Below are positions 23,384 to 32,610 of a stretch of DNA of 32,934 bases, one piece after another. The stretch comes from Arthrobacter sp. H20 (lineage in GTDB: Bacteria > Actinomycetota > Actinomycetes > Actinomycetales > Micrococcaceae), in NCBI RefSeq assembly GCF_000520515.1, contig NZ_KI914752.1, forward strand, positions 64,806 through 97,739. Reading direction: 5' to 3'. Both the position numbers and the translations under genes were made by a program. Under the pieces are notes generated by a model, which worked only from the letters and a program-made list of their open reading frames with translations, ran no database searches and had not been told where the DNA came from. Positions within the stretch are counted from its first letter, which is position 1; every line of letters starts with the position of its first letter.

Positions 23384-24457
23384 CTAACGGGTGGGACGCA
23401 GCGCTTCGGCCAGCAATGGGGTGCCCGTCACCTGGTTCAGCAGCAGTGCAGCCGCCAGCTCGGCAATCCCGGATGAGGTCTGGAAACCGTACCCGCCCTG
23501 ACCCGCCAGCCAGAAAAAGCCGGCTGCCTCCGGGTCGAAGCCGACCACCGGAAGCCCGGCTTTGGTGGAAGTGCGCAGCCCGGTCCAGGCCCGGTCCACG
23601 GCGGTGATCCCCAGCGTGGTGGCCTCGTTTAGCCGTCGCACCAAAGCGTCCAGGTCGGCGGTGAGCGGTTGGGCGTCTTCGGGAGCGCTCGGTACTGACT
23701 CACACGGCGAGATCAGCAGGCCGGCTCCTTCGCTGCGGAAGTAGAAACTGTCGTCGGCTGCGGCGACCATCGGTGTTCCCGGTGCCAGCTCCCCAGTCAT
23801 TTGCACCACTGCCGCAGTCCGTCGGTAGGGCCGCAAACCCTGAATTTCCACTCCAGAGATCACCGCAAGTTCATCGGCCCACGCCCCGGCAGCGTTCACC
23901 ACGACTCCGGCGTGAATAGCGTGGGCCCCAGCCCCGACGTTCCATCCGTTTCGCAGCTGTTGAGCAGAGTGAACTTTGGCCCCGGTAAGGATGGTGACGC
24001 CGGCGTCGAGCGCTGCACGCCGATGGTAAGCAATCAGTGCATCGGTGTTCAGTGCGACGGAGGTGTGGTCGATGCCCGCGGCGGCGAACGTTTCGGGCCG
24101 GAGGTAGCGGCAGAGGGACAGTGCCTCCGCCGGACTGATTGCGGTCATCGCGCCGCTGGAGCGTTCAGCCAAGTCCTGCTGCGATCCGATCAGCATGAAG
24201 CTGCGCTGGGTGAGGAGCTGGAGGCCATGTTCCCGTTCGGCGGCGCGCAGCAGATCGAGGGTCCGCACTGTCAACTGCCGTACTTCGGGTGGCCCGTAAC
24301 TGGGGATGAGTTGCCGGGCCGATCGGGACGATGCGTGGTAGGCGAGATCCTGCTCGGCTTCGGCAAGTACCACCGTGCAGCGTCCAGCCAACCGCGAGGC
24401 GAGGGACAACCCGGCGATGCCGCCACCCACTATGAGTACGTCAGCGTTCAGTGCCAT
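23384..24457 (-). CDS. FAD-dependent amine/D-amino-acid oxidoreductase (DAO family)
   Basis: This 357-residue flavoenzyme has an N-terminal Rossmann ADP-binding motif: ADVLIVGGGIAGLSLASRL, then TVVLAEAEQ. Next is HASSRSARQLIPSYG, the region where DAO enzymes carry the flavin-contacting Ser/Arg residues. A second FAD segment is VVNAAGAWADELA. The substrate domain shows YRRTAAVVQMTG, FYFRSEGAGLLISPCE and WTGLRTSTKAGLPVVGFDPE. The C-terminal GQGGYGFQTSSGIAELAAAL binds the flavin. This resembles D-arginine dehydrogenase, glycine oxidase and sarcosine oxidase types; the substrate is not determined. It lies 65 nt downstream of kbl on the same strand, so it may be the last gene of a threonine/glycine operon. 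That would make a glycine-type substrate attractive, but it is only a guess. Confidence 0.88.
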   Translation of the reverse strand: MALNADVLIVGGGIAGLSLASRLAGRCTVVLAEAEQDLAYHASSRSARQLIPSYGPPEVRQLTVRTLDLLRAAEREHGLQLLTQRSFMLIGSQQDLAERSSGAMTAISPAEALSLCRYLRPETFAAAGIDHTSVALNTDALIAYHRRAALDAGVTILTGAKVHSAQQLRNGWNVGAGAHAIHAGVVVNAAGAWADELAVISGVEIQGLRPYRRTAAVVQMTGELAPGTPMVAAADDSFYFRSEGAGLLISPCESVPSAPEDAQPLTADLDALVRRLNEATTLGITAVDRAWTGLRTSTKAGLPVVGFDPEAAGFFWLAGQGGYGFQTSSGIAELAAALLLNQVTGTPLLAEALRPTR

Positions 24458-24522
24458 GCCAGCAGCCTACCCGGTGAGCAATCAGGATTGAGCTGGCCCG
24501 CGCACCAGGATTGGAGTGCTGG

Positions 24523-25719
24523 CTAGGCAGCGGCGTCGTCGCGGGCACCGATGAAGGCTCTCACGCAGGCTTCAATGTCCTCGGCGCTGTGGGCTGCTGA
24601 AAGCTGAACCCGGATCCTGGCGGCACCGCGGGGCACAACAGGGAAGCTGAAGGCTGTCACAAACACGCCGCGCGCCAGCATGGCGTCCGCGGCCCTGGCT
24701 GCCTCCGCCGCGTCGCCGAACATCACAGGGATGATCGCGTGCTCCCCATCAAGCAGCTCGAAGCCTTCCTCGGTCATGCGGCGACGAAAGAGTCCCGAAT
24801 TCTGCTCGAGTTTCGCCCGCAGGTCGGCGCTGTCCTGCACCAGATCCAGGGCTGTGAGGGTCGCGGCAACGATCGACGGCGCCAGGGAGTTGGAGAACAG
24901 GTAAGGGCGGGCGCGCTGGCGCAGCAGAGCCACAATTTCGGCGTGCGCGGCGACGTAACCGCCCGATGCCCCACCGAGCGCCTTACCGAACGTACCGGTG
25001 TAGATGTCGATCCGGCTGGATACACCGGCGTGCTCTGGTGTGCCAGCACCGCTCTCCCCCATGAAGCCGACGGCGTGCGAGTCGTCCACCATGACCATCG
25101 CTCCGTACTGTTCGGCGAGATCGCAGATCGCTTCCAGGGGAGCGAGGTACCCGTCCATCGAGAACACCCCGTCGGTGACGATCAGGGTGCGGCGGGCTCC
25201 CGCAGCTTCCTTGAGCTTCGCTTCCAGATCGGCCATGTCACGGTTGGCGTACCGGTACCGCTGGGCCTTGGACAGCCGGATGCCGTCGATGATTGACGCG
25301 TGATTCAAGGCGTCAGAAATCACTGCGTCTTCGGCGGTGAGGAGGGATTCGAACACCCCACCGTTCGCGTCGAAACAGGATGAAAACAGGATTGTGTCCT
25401 CGGTGCCGAGGAACTGGGACACTCGCGCTTCAAGCTCCAGATGGAGGTCCTGGGTGCCACAGATGAACCTGACCGAGGCCATGCCGAACCCACGGTCGTC
25501 GAGCGCCTGCTTGGCTGCTGCGATGATGTCGGGGTGGTCGGCCAGCCCAAGATAGTTGTTGGCGCAAAAGTTCAACACCCGTTGAGGGGCGCCGTCGAGG
25601 GTAGCCGCCTGGATATGGTTGGACTGCGGGGAGGAGATCCGCCGTTCGTTCTTGAACAGGCCTGCGCTGCGGATTCCCTCCAGTTCTTCGGTCAGCTGAT
25701 CCTGAATGCTCGTGTACAT
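24523..25719 (-). CDS. kbl: Glycine C-acetyltransferase (2-amino-3-ketobutyrate CoA ligase)
   Basis: Kbl cleaves 2-amino-3-ketobutyrate with CoA to glycine and acetyl-CoA, following threonine dehydrogenase. The 398-residue PLP enzyme of the alpha-oxoamine synthase family shows [108 protein letters not shown] and [17 protein letters not shown] with PLP lysine Lys246. It is full length with all key residues. It starts 8 nt after the tdh stop on the same strand. ATG 25717-25719 has the ribosome site inside the end of tdh. Confidence 0.97.
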   Translation of the reverse strand: MYTSIQDQLTEELEGIRSAGLFKNERRISSPQSNHIQAATLDGAPQRVLNFCANNYLGLADHPDIIAAAKQALDDRGFGMASVRFICGTQDLHLELEARVSQFLGTEDTILFSSCFDANGGVFESLLTAEDAVISDALNHASIIDGIRLSKAQRYRYANRDMADLEAKLKEAAGARRTLIVTDGVFSMDGYLAPLEAICDLAEQYGAMVMVDDSHAVGFMGESGAGTPEHAGVSSRIDIYTGTFGKALGGASGGYVAAHAEIVALLRQRARPYLFSNSLAPSIVAATLTALDLVQDSADLRAKLEQNSGLFRRRMTEEGFELLDGEHAIIPVMFGDAAEAARAADAMLARGVFVTAFSFPVVPRGAARIRVQLSAAHSAEDIEACVRAFIGARDDAAA

Positions 25720-25727
25720 GATGCCCC

Positions 25728-26771
25728 TTAGAATCCGGTCCAGTCGAGGACCACTTTACCGCTGGCCCCGTTGCGTGCTGTGTGAAAACCCTTTTCCCAC
25801 TGCGCTGCGGGCAGCGCATCGGTCACGACGCTTGAGATCGCCTGCTGCAGAACGGGGTTGGACTGCAGCATGGCGCTCATGGCGTACCAGGTTTCGAACA
25901 TTTCGCGGCCGTAGATGCCCTTGAGGGTGAGCATGTGGGTGACCACTTTGGCCCAGTCGATGGTGATGTCGGCCGACGGCAGACCGAGCATCGCAATCCT
26001 GCCGCCGTGGTTCATGTTGTCAATCATTTCCGGCAAGGCTGTTGGATGACCTGACATCTCCATGCCGACGTCGAACCCTTCCCGCATCCCCAGCTGCCGC
26101 TGGGCGTCCGCAATCCGGGTGGTGCCGACGTTCACCGCCAGGTCAGCACCGACGGTAAGTGCCAGGTCCAGGCGCGGCTGGGAGACGTCGCTAACGGCGA
26201 TGTAGCGGGCCCCAGCGTGGCGGGCGACGGCGGCTGCCATCAGTCCGATCGGGCCGGCACCGGTGATCAGCACGTCCTCGCCGACGAGGGGGAAACTGAG
26301 CGCTGTGTGCACTGCGTTGCCGAACGGGTCAAAGACGGCGCCCAGCTTGGGGGTGATGCCGGCCGGATGGACCCAGACGTTGGGTTCGGGGATCACCACA
26401 AACTCGGCGAAAGCGCCGTCGCGCTGCACTCCGACGCTGGCGGTCCTGATGCACATCTGACGGCGGCCAGCACGGCAGTTGCGGCAGGTGCCGCAGACAA
26501 TGTGCCCCTCGCCGGAGACCCGGTCACCCACCTTCACGTCCCGGACCCCTGCACCGAGTTCCACCACTTCGCCGTAGAACTCGTGACCGGGAATGAGGGG
26601 GGCGCTAATAGTGCTGGCTGCCCACTGGTCCCAGGACTCGATATGAAGGTCAGTGCCGCAGATCCCGGTGGTCATCACGCGGATCTTGACGTCGCCGAGG
26701 CCTGGCGTGGGTTCGGGCCGGTCGACCAGTTCGAAACCGGGGTGCGGCCCGGACTTGTAAAGCGCCTTCAC
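25728..26771 (-). CDS. tdh: L-threonine 3-dehydrogenase
   Basis: Tdh oxidises L-threonine with NAD+ to 2-amino-3-ketobutyrate, which Kbl then cleaves. The 347-residue zinc alcohol-dehydrogenase-type protein has [17 protein letters not shown] (catalytic zinc Cys38), [13 protein letters not shown] (His63-Glu64), and the structural zinc cysteines Cys93, Cys96, Cys99 and Cys107 in [17 protein letters not shown]. It also has [20 protein letters not shown] and [20 protein letters not shown] (NAD Rossmann loop). Translation begins at GTG 26769-26771 with AAGGA about 10 nt upstream. It is first gene of the tdh-kbl(-oxidoreductase) operon. The 126 bp between it and the phosphatase gene upstream should hold its promoter, though I could not fix one. 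Confidence 0.96.
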   Translation of the reverse strand: MKALYKSGPHPGFELVDRPEPTPGLGDVKIRVMTTGICGTDLHIESWDQWAASTISAPLIPGHEFYGEVVELGAGVRDVKVGDRVSGEGHIVCGTCRNCRAGRRQMCIRTASVGVQRDGAFAEFVVIPEPNVWVHPAGITPKLGAVFDPFGNAVHTALSFPLVGEDVLITGAGPIGLMAAAVARHAGARYIAVSDVSQPRLDLALTVGADLAVNVGTTRIADAQRQLGMREGFDVGMEMSGHPTALPEMIDNMNHGGRIAMLGLPSADITIDWAKVVTHMLTLKGIYGREMFETWYAMSAMLQSNPVLQQAISSVVTDALPAAQWEKGFHTARNGASGKVVLDWTGF

Positions 26772-26897
26772 TGCTGGAGTTTCCTTCCACCCGCACGCGG
26801 TAGGTCAGCGTGGTACGCCCCTGCGCGTGCAGTTCATCCTGAGGAGTGCTGTAGCACCATCGCCAGCGTATCAGCAGTGTTGCCTCACGCCTGGGGG

Positions 26898-27647
26898 CTA
26901 GGCCTCGTCCTGAAGCGCCACGCACATCACTGACGCATCATCTGCCGATTCACCGATTTCTCGCTGGGTGATCCGCAGGGTGAGCAGCAACTCCTGTGCA
27001 CCTTCAGGGGTGCTGACTGCATCGAGGAACGCCTCAGGCCCCGCAACGAGACCGAGGTCGATCGCCCGCCACGCCCCGTCCGAGGCCAGCGCCACCGAAT
27101 GCGCGTGGCCCAACCGCACCAGCCGAGCCCGTTCCGCCGCTTCGGGCTCCCGCCGGGCCACCCAGACGCCATGGTCGGTATTGCGGTCCCGCCGAGCCTG
27201 CTCATGGTCTGCCCTAGTACCGGTGGGCTCGCTGATCGGAACTCCGACGTGCAGTGAGCTCCCGTCGAGCAGTCTCGCGACGACATGGCAATCGGCGAGG
27301 CTGAGCACCTGGACGCCGTCGTCGGCGGCGGTCACGAGGGAAACCGCAGCGCTGGGGAACCTGTGCGACCGCCCGCCGACCAGCCGTTGCCCTAACTCGT
27401 CAACCGTGGCCAACGCCGCAGCGAGGACAGCACGCGGGTCTGCGGATCCGGCGCTCTCGGCCAGGGCAAGGTTCAGGACCTGCGCGTACCAGGAAGGGTT
27501 GGAGGCGCCCGGGAGATCGATCTCCTCGAGGAGGGAAGTGGCGCCGTCGATCATCCAGGCGGCGTTGCCCCGATACCCGCAGGCATCTTCCATGATGTGG
27601 TTGTCGCCCTCGGACTGGACGCGGGACAGGTGGGTCCACTGCGTCAT
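26898..27647 (-). CDS. PP2C-type (PPM) protein phosphatase domain protein
   Basis: This 249-residue cytoplasmic protein has the PPM metal-binding motifs. They are NHIMEDACGYRGNAAWMIDG (Glu20-Asp21, Asp34-Gly35), a central SLADCHVVARLLDG, SVALASDGAWRAIDLG (Asp-Gly) and SADDASVMCVAL (Asp-Asp) near the C-terminus. There are no membrane segments or FHA domain, unlike PstP. The family dephosphorylates Ser/Thr residues with Mn2+/Mg2+; the target is unknown. Start ATG 27647 is chosen because it follows the stop of the upstream gene (27649) directly; a GTG at 27659 lacks usable ribosome spacing. It is likely co-transcribed with the phosphotransferase-fold gene, from which it is separated by a single nucleotide. 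Confidence 0.85.
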   Translation of the reverse strand: MTQWTHLSRVQSEGDNHIMEDACGYRGNAAWMIDGATSLLEEIDLPGASNPSWYAQVLNLALAESAGSADPRAVLAAALATVDELGQRLVGGRSHRFPSAAVSLVTAADDGVQVLSLADCHVVARLLDGSSLHVGVPISEPTGTRADHEQARRDRNTDHGVWVARREPEAAERARLVRLGHAHSVALASDGAWRAIDLGLVAGPEAFLDAVSTPEGAQELLLTLRITQREIGESADDASVMCVALQDEA

Positions 27648-27648
27648 A

Positions 27649-28611
27649 TTAGCGCGCACCCTTGTGATCGAGAGTCACGCCGTCAACCCGGGTTCCTTGA
27701 TCAACCAGCACCGAGTCCAGCACCTGGTGACCCATTGACCGGAACGTGGGGTCATCGTCGGAGTTGGCCGCCAGCGCTGCGCCGATGCACAGCGCCCAGC
27801 CCCGGGCCCGCTGCCAGGTGGCGTCGGAGGTGGCGCGCTGGGCGTTGATCCGGTTCTGGAACGCCCTGCGGCCCTGCGTCTCGAAGATCAGCCAGGCCGC
27901 CGCCAAATCGGTGGCAGGGTCGCCGCTGGTCAGGTCGCCGAAGTCCAGCACTGCCCGGAGCTCGCCACCGGACCCGAGTAGGAGATTTGCCGCGTGAAGG
28001 TCCCCATGCAGCCAGAGGGCGGGCCCATCCCAGGCCGGTAGGTCGCTGAGCTTCGCCCAGAGGGCCATGAGCTCAGTTGTGGGCAGGGCCAGTGCGGCGA
28101 GACGCTGCTGGACGGCACCGCCCCGACCGCTCAGGGCGCCGCCGCGGACCGGGTTGTAGGGAGCGTCCTCCGGTGCCGGCCGTTGGAAGGCCACCACGAA
28201 GTCCGCCAGGCCCTCGGCCGCGGGGGCACGGCCTGCGACTGACGTGCTGGTTGCGACTACGCCATCCGCCCACGGGGAAATGCTCCAGTGCCAAGGGTAC
28301 GACGACGCCGGCACTCCCGCCCGGACCGGCGCCGACGCCAAACGCAGGGGTGACTCGTGCCACTGGACCTTCGGACCGGCGTCAGACAACAGCCGCGGGA
28401 GCCAGACCTGCTCGTTCCTTATCAACTGCGCGGCAGCCTCACGGCGCGGCAGTCGCACCGCAAGGTAGTTGCCCAGCCTGAAAATGACGTTGTCCCAGCC
28501 CTCGGCGGCAGCCTCAAGCGGCAGCCCGGCGAGGTCCGGGTGCTGTTCTTGCAGCAAGCCGCGGACCAGGTCAGGAGTGATCCGCACCTCGGCGGCCGGC
28601 CTGTTCGCCAC
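27649..28611 (-). CDS. Aminoglycoside phosphotransferase-fold kinase
   Basis: This 320-residue protein has a protein-kinase-like APH fold. It shows EGWDNVIFRLGNYLAVRLPR (nucleotide-binding lobe with Arg in place of the usual Lys region), LIRNEQVWLPRL and SYPWHWSISPWADG. The catalytic loop is LWLHGDLHAANLLL (catalytic Asp and Asn), and VLDFGDLTSGDPATDLAAAW carries the metal Asp. The family phosphorylates small hydroxyl compounds including antibiotics, homoserine or sugars; resistance should not be assumed for a chromosomal copy of this type. I chose GTG 28611 because GAAAGGA lies 7 nt upstream. The open frame to 28692 instead reads through an inverted repeat. It lies between gatB and the PPM phosphatase, all on the minus strand. 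Confidence 0.85.
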   Translation of the reverse strand: MANRPAAEVRITPDLVRGLLQEQHPDLAGLPLEAAAEGWDNVIFRLGNYLAVRLPRREAAAQLIRNEQVWLPRLLSDAGPKVQWHESPLRLASAPVRAGVPASSYPWHWSISPWADGVVATSTSVAGRAPAAEGLADFVVAFQRPAPEDAPYNPVRGGALSGRGGAVQQRLAALALPTTELMALWAKLSDLPAWDGPALWLHGDLHAANLLLGSGGELRAVLDFGDLTSGDPATDLAAAWLIFETQGRRAFQNRINAQRATSDATWQRARGWALCIGAALAANSDDDPTFRSMGHQVLDSVLVDQGTRVDGVTLDHKGAR

Positions 28612-28633
28612 GAGGGTCCTTTCAGAGAGAAGC

Positions 28634-28693
28634 GGTGAGCAACCTGGACATCTGGTAGGGAAGTGGTGCTCCATCCTGTCCAGATTGCTCACC
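28634..28693. repeat. 17-bp inverted repeat (stem-loop) between gatB and the APH-fold gene
   Basis: GGTGAGCAACCTGGACA (28634-28650) pairs with TGTCCAGATTGCTCACC (28677-28693) with one mismatch across a 26-nt loop. It begins 18 nt after the gatB stop on the minus strand and ends 22 nt before the next start codon. No T-run follows, so it could be a rho-independent-like 3' end without U-tract, an mRNA-processing hairpin or a dispersed repeat unit. Confidence 0.7.
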
Positions 28694-28711
28694 CTAGTAG
28701 GGGGCGGGGTG

Positions 28712-30226
28712 TCAGCCCTCGACGCCCAGGCGCTGCAGGATCAGTTCCCGCACCCGGCCGGCGTCGGCCTGGCCGCGGGTTGCCTTCATGACACCGCCAA
28801 CGATCGCACCGACCGCCTGCACCTTGCCGCCGCGGATCTTGTCAGCCACGTCCGGCTGGGCGGCCAGTGCTGCGTCGATGGCTTCCAGCAGTGGGCCGTC
28901 GTCGGACACGACTGCCAACCCGCGTGCCTCGACCACCTCGGTGGGTGTTCCTTCGCCGGCGAGGACGCCGTCGAGCACCTCGCGGGAGAGCTTGTCGTTG
29001 ATCTTGCCGGATTCAATCAGCGAGTTCAGCTCCACAATCAGCTCTGGGGTGACGCCCAGCTCCGACGGCTCGACGTCGGCCACCTTTGCCCGCCGGGAGA
29101 TCTCGCCCATCCACCACTTGCGGGCGACAGCTGGTTTCACCCCGGCTGCAATGGTGTCCTCGATGGAGGACATCACGCCGGCGTTGACGACGTCGCGGAA
29201 CTCGGCGTCAGAATACCCCCAGTCCTGCTGCAGGCGTTTGCGGCGTTCGGCCGGTGGCTCGGGCAGTTCGGAGCGGAGCCTCTCGATCCATTCCTCGGTG
29301 GTGACGATGGGTACCAGATCGGGTTCCGGGAAGTAGCGGTAATCGTCGGCGTCGGATTTGGGGCGGCCCGAGGTCGTCGACCGGGTGTCCTCGTGCCAGT
29401 GGCGTGTTTCCTGGACAATTGCTGTTCCGGAGTCGAGCACCGCCGCATGGCGCTGGATTTCGTACCGGACCGCGTGCTCTACGGCTCGCAACGAGTTGAC
29501 GTTCTTGGTCTCGGTACGGGTGCCGAACTTCTCCTGCCCCTTGGGCTTGAGGGAGACGTTCGCGTCGCAGCGGACGTTACCGCGCTCCATCCGGGCGTCG
29601 GACACGCCGAGGTTCTTCACGACTTCGCGGATCGCCGCCACGTAGGCCTTGGCGAGCTCAGGTGCGCGGGCACCTGCCCCGACAATCGGCTTGGTGACGA
29701 TTTCCACCAGGGGAACCCCTGAGCGGTTGTAGTCGACCAGGGAATATTCGGCACCCTGGATCCGGCCGGTGGAGCCACCCATGTGGGTGAGCTTGCCGGC
29801 GTCCTCCTCCATGTGGGCGCGCTCGATTTCCACTCTGAACACTGTGCCGTCTGCCAGTTCAATGTCGATCGACCCGTCGTATGCGATCGGATCCTCGAAC
29901 TGGGAGGTCTGGAAGTTCTTCGGGGTGTCCGGGTAGAAGTAGTTCTTCCGGGCGAAGTAGCACTTTTCGGCGATCTTGCAGCCCAGAGCCAGCCCAATCT
30001 TGATTGATGATTCGACAGCCACCCGGTTCACCACCGGCAGCACTCCGGGCAAACCGAGGTCTACGGGTGTGACGTTGGTGTTAGGGGTGTCTCCGAACGC
30101 GTTGGGAGCTGATGAGAACATCTTGGTCCGGGTGTTCAGCTCCACGTGGACCTCGAAGCCCAGCACCGGATCGTACTTCTCGAGGGCTTCCTCGAAGGTC
30201 AGAATTTCTTCGGTTGCCATGCTCAT
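28712..30226 (-). CDS. gatB: Asp-tRNA(Asn)/Glu-tRNA(Gln) amidotransferase subunit B
   Basis: GatB binds the misacylated tRNA and activates its carboxylate with ATP, receiving ammonia from GatA. The 504-residue protein has PVLGFEVHVELNTRTKMFSS, PVDLGLPGVLPVVNRVAVES, KNYFYPDTPKNFQTSQFEDP, HMEEDAGKLTHM, VDYNRSGVPLVEIVT, MERGNVRCDANVSLKP and DADDYRYFPEPDLVPI. The C-terminal YqeY-like tail (GGKVQAVGAIVGGVMKATRG) is intact. Its ATG overlaps the gatA stop by one base (TGATG), with GGAGGA upstream. It is last of the gatC-gatA-gatB operon and essential in bacteria lacking GlnRS or AsnRS. Confidence 0.98.
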   Translation of the reverse strand: MSMATEEILTFEEALEKYDPVLGFEVHVELNTRTKMFSSAPNAFGDTPNTNVTPVDLGLPGVLPVVNRVAVESSIKIGLALGCKIAEKCYFARKNYFYPDTPKNFQTSQFEDPIAYDGSIDIELADGTVFRVEIERAHMEEDAGKLTHMGGSTGRIQGAEYSLVDYNRSGVPLVEIVTKPIVGAGARAPELAKAYVAAIREVVKNLGVSDARMERGNVRCDANVSLKPKGQEKFGTRTETKNVNSLRAVEHAVRYEIQRHAAVLDSGTAIVQETRHWHEDTRSTTSGRPKSDADDYRYFPEPDLVPIVTTEEWIERLRSELPEPPAERRKRLQQDWGYSDAEFRDVVNAGVMSSIEDTIAAGVKPAVARKWWMGEISRRAKVADVEPSELGVTPELIVELNSLIESGKINDKLSREVLDGVLAGEGTPTEVVEARGLAVVSDDGPLLEAIDAALAAQPDVADKIRGGKVQAVGAIVGGVMKATRGQADAGRVRELILQRLGVEG

Positions 30227-31794
30227 CAGTTGGTTCCTCCTGCAGTGCTAGTCTCCACGCGGTCGGCAGCTTCGGGGTTTGGCGCGGCAACTCGCAGCGC
30301 CGGGGCGCGGTCCAGCAGCGGGCCGCCCCAGCTGGCTTCAAGGAGCGATTCCAGCACCGCACCCACCCGGTACAACCGGGCATCCTCGCGGGCCGGAGCC
30401 AGCAATTGAATACCAACGGGCAGACCGTCTTCGTCAGCAAGACCACCGGGCAAGGACAGCCCCGGCACGCCTGCCATGTTGGCGGGAATGGTGGCGACGT
30501 CGTTCAGGTACATGGCCAGCGGATCGTCGAGCTTCTCCCCCAGCTTGAACGCCGTCGTCGGAGCCGTCGGGGAAATCAGGACATCTGCCTGTTTGAAGGC
30601 TGCGTCGAAGTCCCGCTGAATGAGGGTGCGAACCTTCTGCGCCGACCCATAGTAGGCGTCGTAGTAGCCGGCGCTCAGCGCATAGGTGCCGAGGATGATG
30701 CGGCGTTTGACCTCGTCGCCGAACCCTGCGGCACGCGTGGCGCCCATGACGCGTTCGATGGTGGGAGCGCCCTCTGGCACCACCCGCAGCCCGAACCGGA
30801 CGCCGTCGTACTTGGCCAGGTTCGAGGATGCCTCGGAGGGCATGATCAGGTAGTAGGCGCCCAGCGCGTAGTCAAAGTTGGGGCAGGACACTTCGACGAT
30901 TTGGGCACCGGCGCCGCGCAGCAGCTCCAGCGACTCACCGAAACGGGTCAGCACGCCGGCCTGGTAACCCTCGCCCTGAAGTTCCTTGATGACGCCGATG
31001 CGCATGCCCTCGACGTTGCCCAGCCGGGCGGCTTCGACCAACGCGCCGAGGGAGTCGGTGAGGGAGGTGGAATCGTTGGGGTCGTGGCCGCCGATCACCT
31101 CGTGCAACAGTGCCGAGTCAAGAACGGTCCGTGAGACGGGTCCAATCTGGTCCAGCGACGAGGCCATCGCAATGGCACCGTACCGGGAGACTCCCCCGTA
31201 CGTTGGCTTCACACCGACGGTGCCGGTGACAGCTCCGGGCTGGCGGATGGAGCCTCCGGTGTCGGTGCCAAGGGCCAGCGGCGCTTCAAAGGCGGCGACG
31301 GCGGCAGCCGAGCCGCCGCCCGAACCACCCGGAATGCGATCCAGGTCCCACGGGTTGCGGGTGGGACCATATGCCGAATGCTCGGTGGAGGAGCCCATGG
31401 CGAATTCGTCCAGGTTGGTCTTGCCGAGGATGGGCATACCCGCGGCGCGGAGTCTACGAATCACCGTGGCGTCGTAGGGGCTGTGCCAGCCTTCAAGGAT
31501 CTTCGACCCGGCGGTAGTCGGCTGGCCCTTGGTGACGATCAGGTCCTTGACCGCGATCGGGACGCCGGCGAGCGGGTGGAGCTTCTCGGAATTGGCGCGC
31601 GCCTTGTCGACTCCCGCGGCGACGGCGAGGGCCTCATCGGTGTTGACGTGCAGGAAGGCGTGGACGCCGTCGTCGCCGCCGTCGACAGCAGCGATCCGGT
31701 CGAGGTGGGCCTGGGTGGCTTCGACTGCCGAAACTTCTTTGGAGCCAAGTTTCTGCGCGAGCGCTGCAGCGCTGAGCCGGATGAGTTCAGTCAT
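30226..31794 (-). CDS. gatA: Asp-tRNA(Asn)/Glu-tRNA(Gln) amidotransferase subunit A
   Basis: GatA is the glutaminase of the complex; it releases ammonia from glutamine for transfer by GatB. The 522-residue amidase-signature protein carries the Ser-cisSer-Lys triad: [12 protein letters not shown] (Lys83), [20 protein letters not shown] (cis-Ser158) and [17 protein letters not shown] (nucleophile Ser182). [20 protein letters not shown] and [20 protein letters not shown] are also classic. Ser182 and its partners sit at the spacing expected from studied GatA enzymes. It starts 3 nt after gatC. The C-terminus has a non-conserved tail of about 20 residues ([15 protein letters not shown]). Confidence 0.98.
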   Translation of the reverse strand: MTELIRLSAAALAQKLGSKEVSAVEATQAHLDRIAAVDGGDDGVHAFLHVNTDEALAVAAGVDKARANSEKLHPLAGVPIAVKDLIVTKGQPTTAGSKILEGWHSPYDATVIRRLRAAGMPILGKTNLDEFAMGSSTEHSAYGPTRNPWDLDRIPGGSGGGSAAAVAAFEAPLALGTDTGGSIRQPGAVTGTVGVKPTYGGVSRYGAIAMASSLDQIGPVSRTVLDSALLHEVIGGHDPNDSTSLTDSLGALVEAARLGNVEGMRIGVIKELQGEGYQAGVLTRFGESLELLRGAGAQIVEVSCPNFDYALGAYYLIMPSEASSNLAKYDGVRFGLRVVPEGAPTIERVMGATRAAGFGDEVKRRIILGTYALSAGYYDAYYGSAQKVRTLIQRDFDAAFKQADVLISPTAPTTAFKLGEKLDDPLAMYLNDVATIPANMAGVPGLSLPGGLADEDGLPVGIQLLAPAREDARLYRVGAVLESLLEASWGGPLLDRAPALRVAAPNPEAADRVETSTAGGTN

Positions 31795-31797
31795 GGA

Positions 31798-32094
31798 TTA
31801 TTCCCCGTCCAGGATTGCTGGGACCTTGAAGCGTCCGTCGGCGTTGTCGGGGGCGCCGGAGAGGGCTTCCTCGTTGGTGAGGGTCTCGCCGACCACATCC
31901 TCACGGTAGACGTTGCTCAGCGGGATGGGGTGGCTGGTGGCGGGGATTTCGTCACCAGCCACCTCGCTTACCCGCTTGATCGAATCGACAATTACCGCAA
32001 GCTCACCGGCCATCCGGTCCAGCTCCTCGGCATTCATATCTATGTGGGCCAGCCGCGCCAGGTGCGCAACTTCCTCACGGTTGATCTCAGCCAT
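31798..32094 (-). CDS. gatC: Asp-tRNA(Asn)/Glu-tRNA(Gln) amidotransferase subunit C
   Basis: GatC is the small (98-residue) scaffold that wraps around the GatA-GatB interface. It has the typical start MAEINREEVAHLARLAHIDM, then a coiled-coil-like helix (ELDRMAGELAVIVDSIKRVS) and the C-terminal PLSNVYREDVVGETLTNEEA leading into the GRFKVPAIL belt that docks on GatA. GGGAGA lies just before the ATG. It is first gene of the operon; a possible -10 (TAGACT on the minus strand, around 32135) lies upstream, but no convincing -35 was seen. Confidence 0.97.
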   Translation of the reverse strand: MAEINREEVAHLARLAHIDMNAEELDRMAGELAVIVDSIKRVSEVAGDEIPATSHPIPLSNVYREDVVGETLTNEEALSGAPDNADGRFKVPAILDGE

Positions 32095-32188
32095 AAATCT
32101 CCCATGGTCAATGAATTGGTGTTTGGTTCCAGTCTACGTGCGGTGCACGCCCCGGCCGATTCGAGCAGCACATGGAGAACAGGCCCGT

Positions 32189-32610
32189 TCAGGATCGTCG
32201 ATGACCGATTCGACTGCGTCGCACACTCAGCCGTCGTGGGCCTTCCCCCTCGTCAAGCTCAGTTCCGGACCGGGGTCCAGGCAGCGTTCCAGGTAACGGT
32301 GGTGAGGTGGAGTCGTGGGTGTGCCCGGTAGGAGTGGACACCCGTAGGGTATGTCTGCTTCCTGGCCGCGAATAGGGTCCCGGGCGTGGCTGTGCTGTCC
32401 AGCCAGGGTGTTCTTTGGTGTGGTTACAGGCTTCGCAGAGTCCTGCCCCGTTGGCGATGGAGGTGGGCCCGCCCCGGTGCCAAGGAATGATGTGGTCGAT
32501 GTGCCGAATCGGTGCGTCACAGTAGGGCGTGCGACAGGTGTCGTCCCGGGCAATGATGAACCGGCGTTGGGCCGGGGTGAAAAGCCTGGCCTTGGAGTCC
32601 ACCGCCACTA
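32189..32610 (-). pseudogene. DUF222/HNH endonuclease, 5'-truncated (C-terminal part)
   Basis: About 140 residues remain: [20 protein letters not shown], then [30 protein letters not shown] and [14 protein letters not shown]. This is the HNH nuclease module (Cys pairs and His/Asn residues) that ends the actinobacterial DUF222 (13E12-repeat-like) proteins. A full-length member has about 300 more N-terminal residues; they are absent. A GTG at 32608 could restart translation, but sequence beyond it no longer matches the family. The break coincides with the left end of the IS630-type element, which suggests disruption by insertion. The C-terminal tail after STSPPLPG is non-conserved. The nuclease fold is complete, so residual activity of a restarted fragment cannot be excluded. 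Confidence 0.78.

Noticed and set aside
28612-28692. N-terminal extension of the APH-fold protein
   Set aside because: These codons cover the inverted repeat and a Cys-rich non-family stretch; GAAAGGA before GTG 28611 is the better start.
28469-29722. Long open frame opposite gatB (417 codons, plus)
   Set aside because: It crosses the inverted repeat and the gatB coding region and shows no recognisable protein features.
30112-31134. Open frame opposite gatA and gatB (340 codons, plus)
   Set aside because: It is a shadow of two conserved housekeeping genes.
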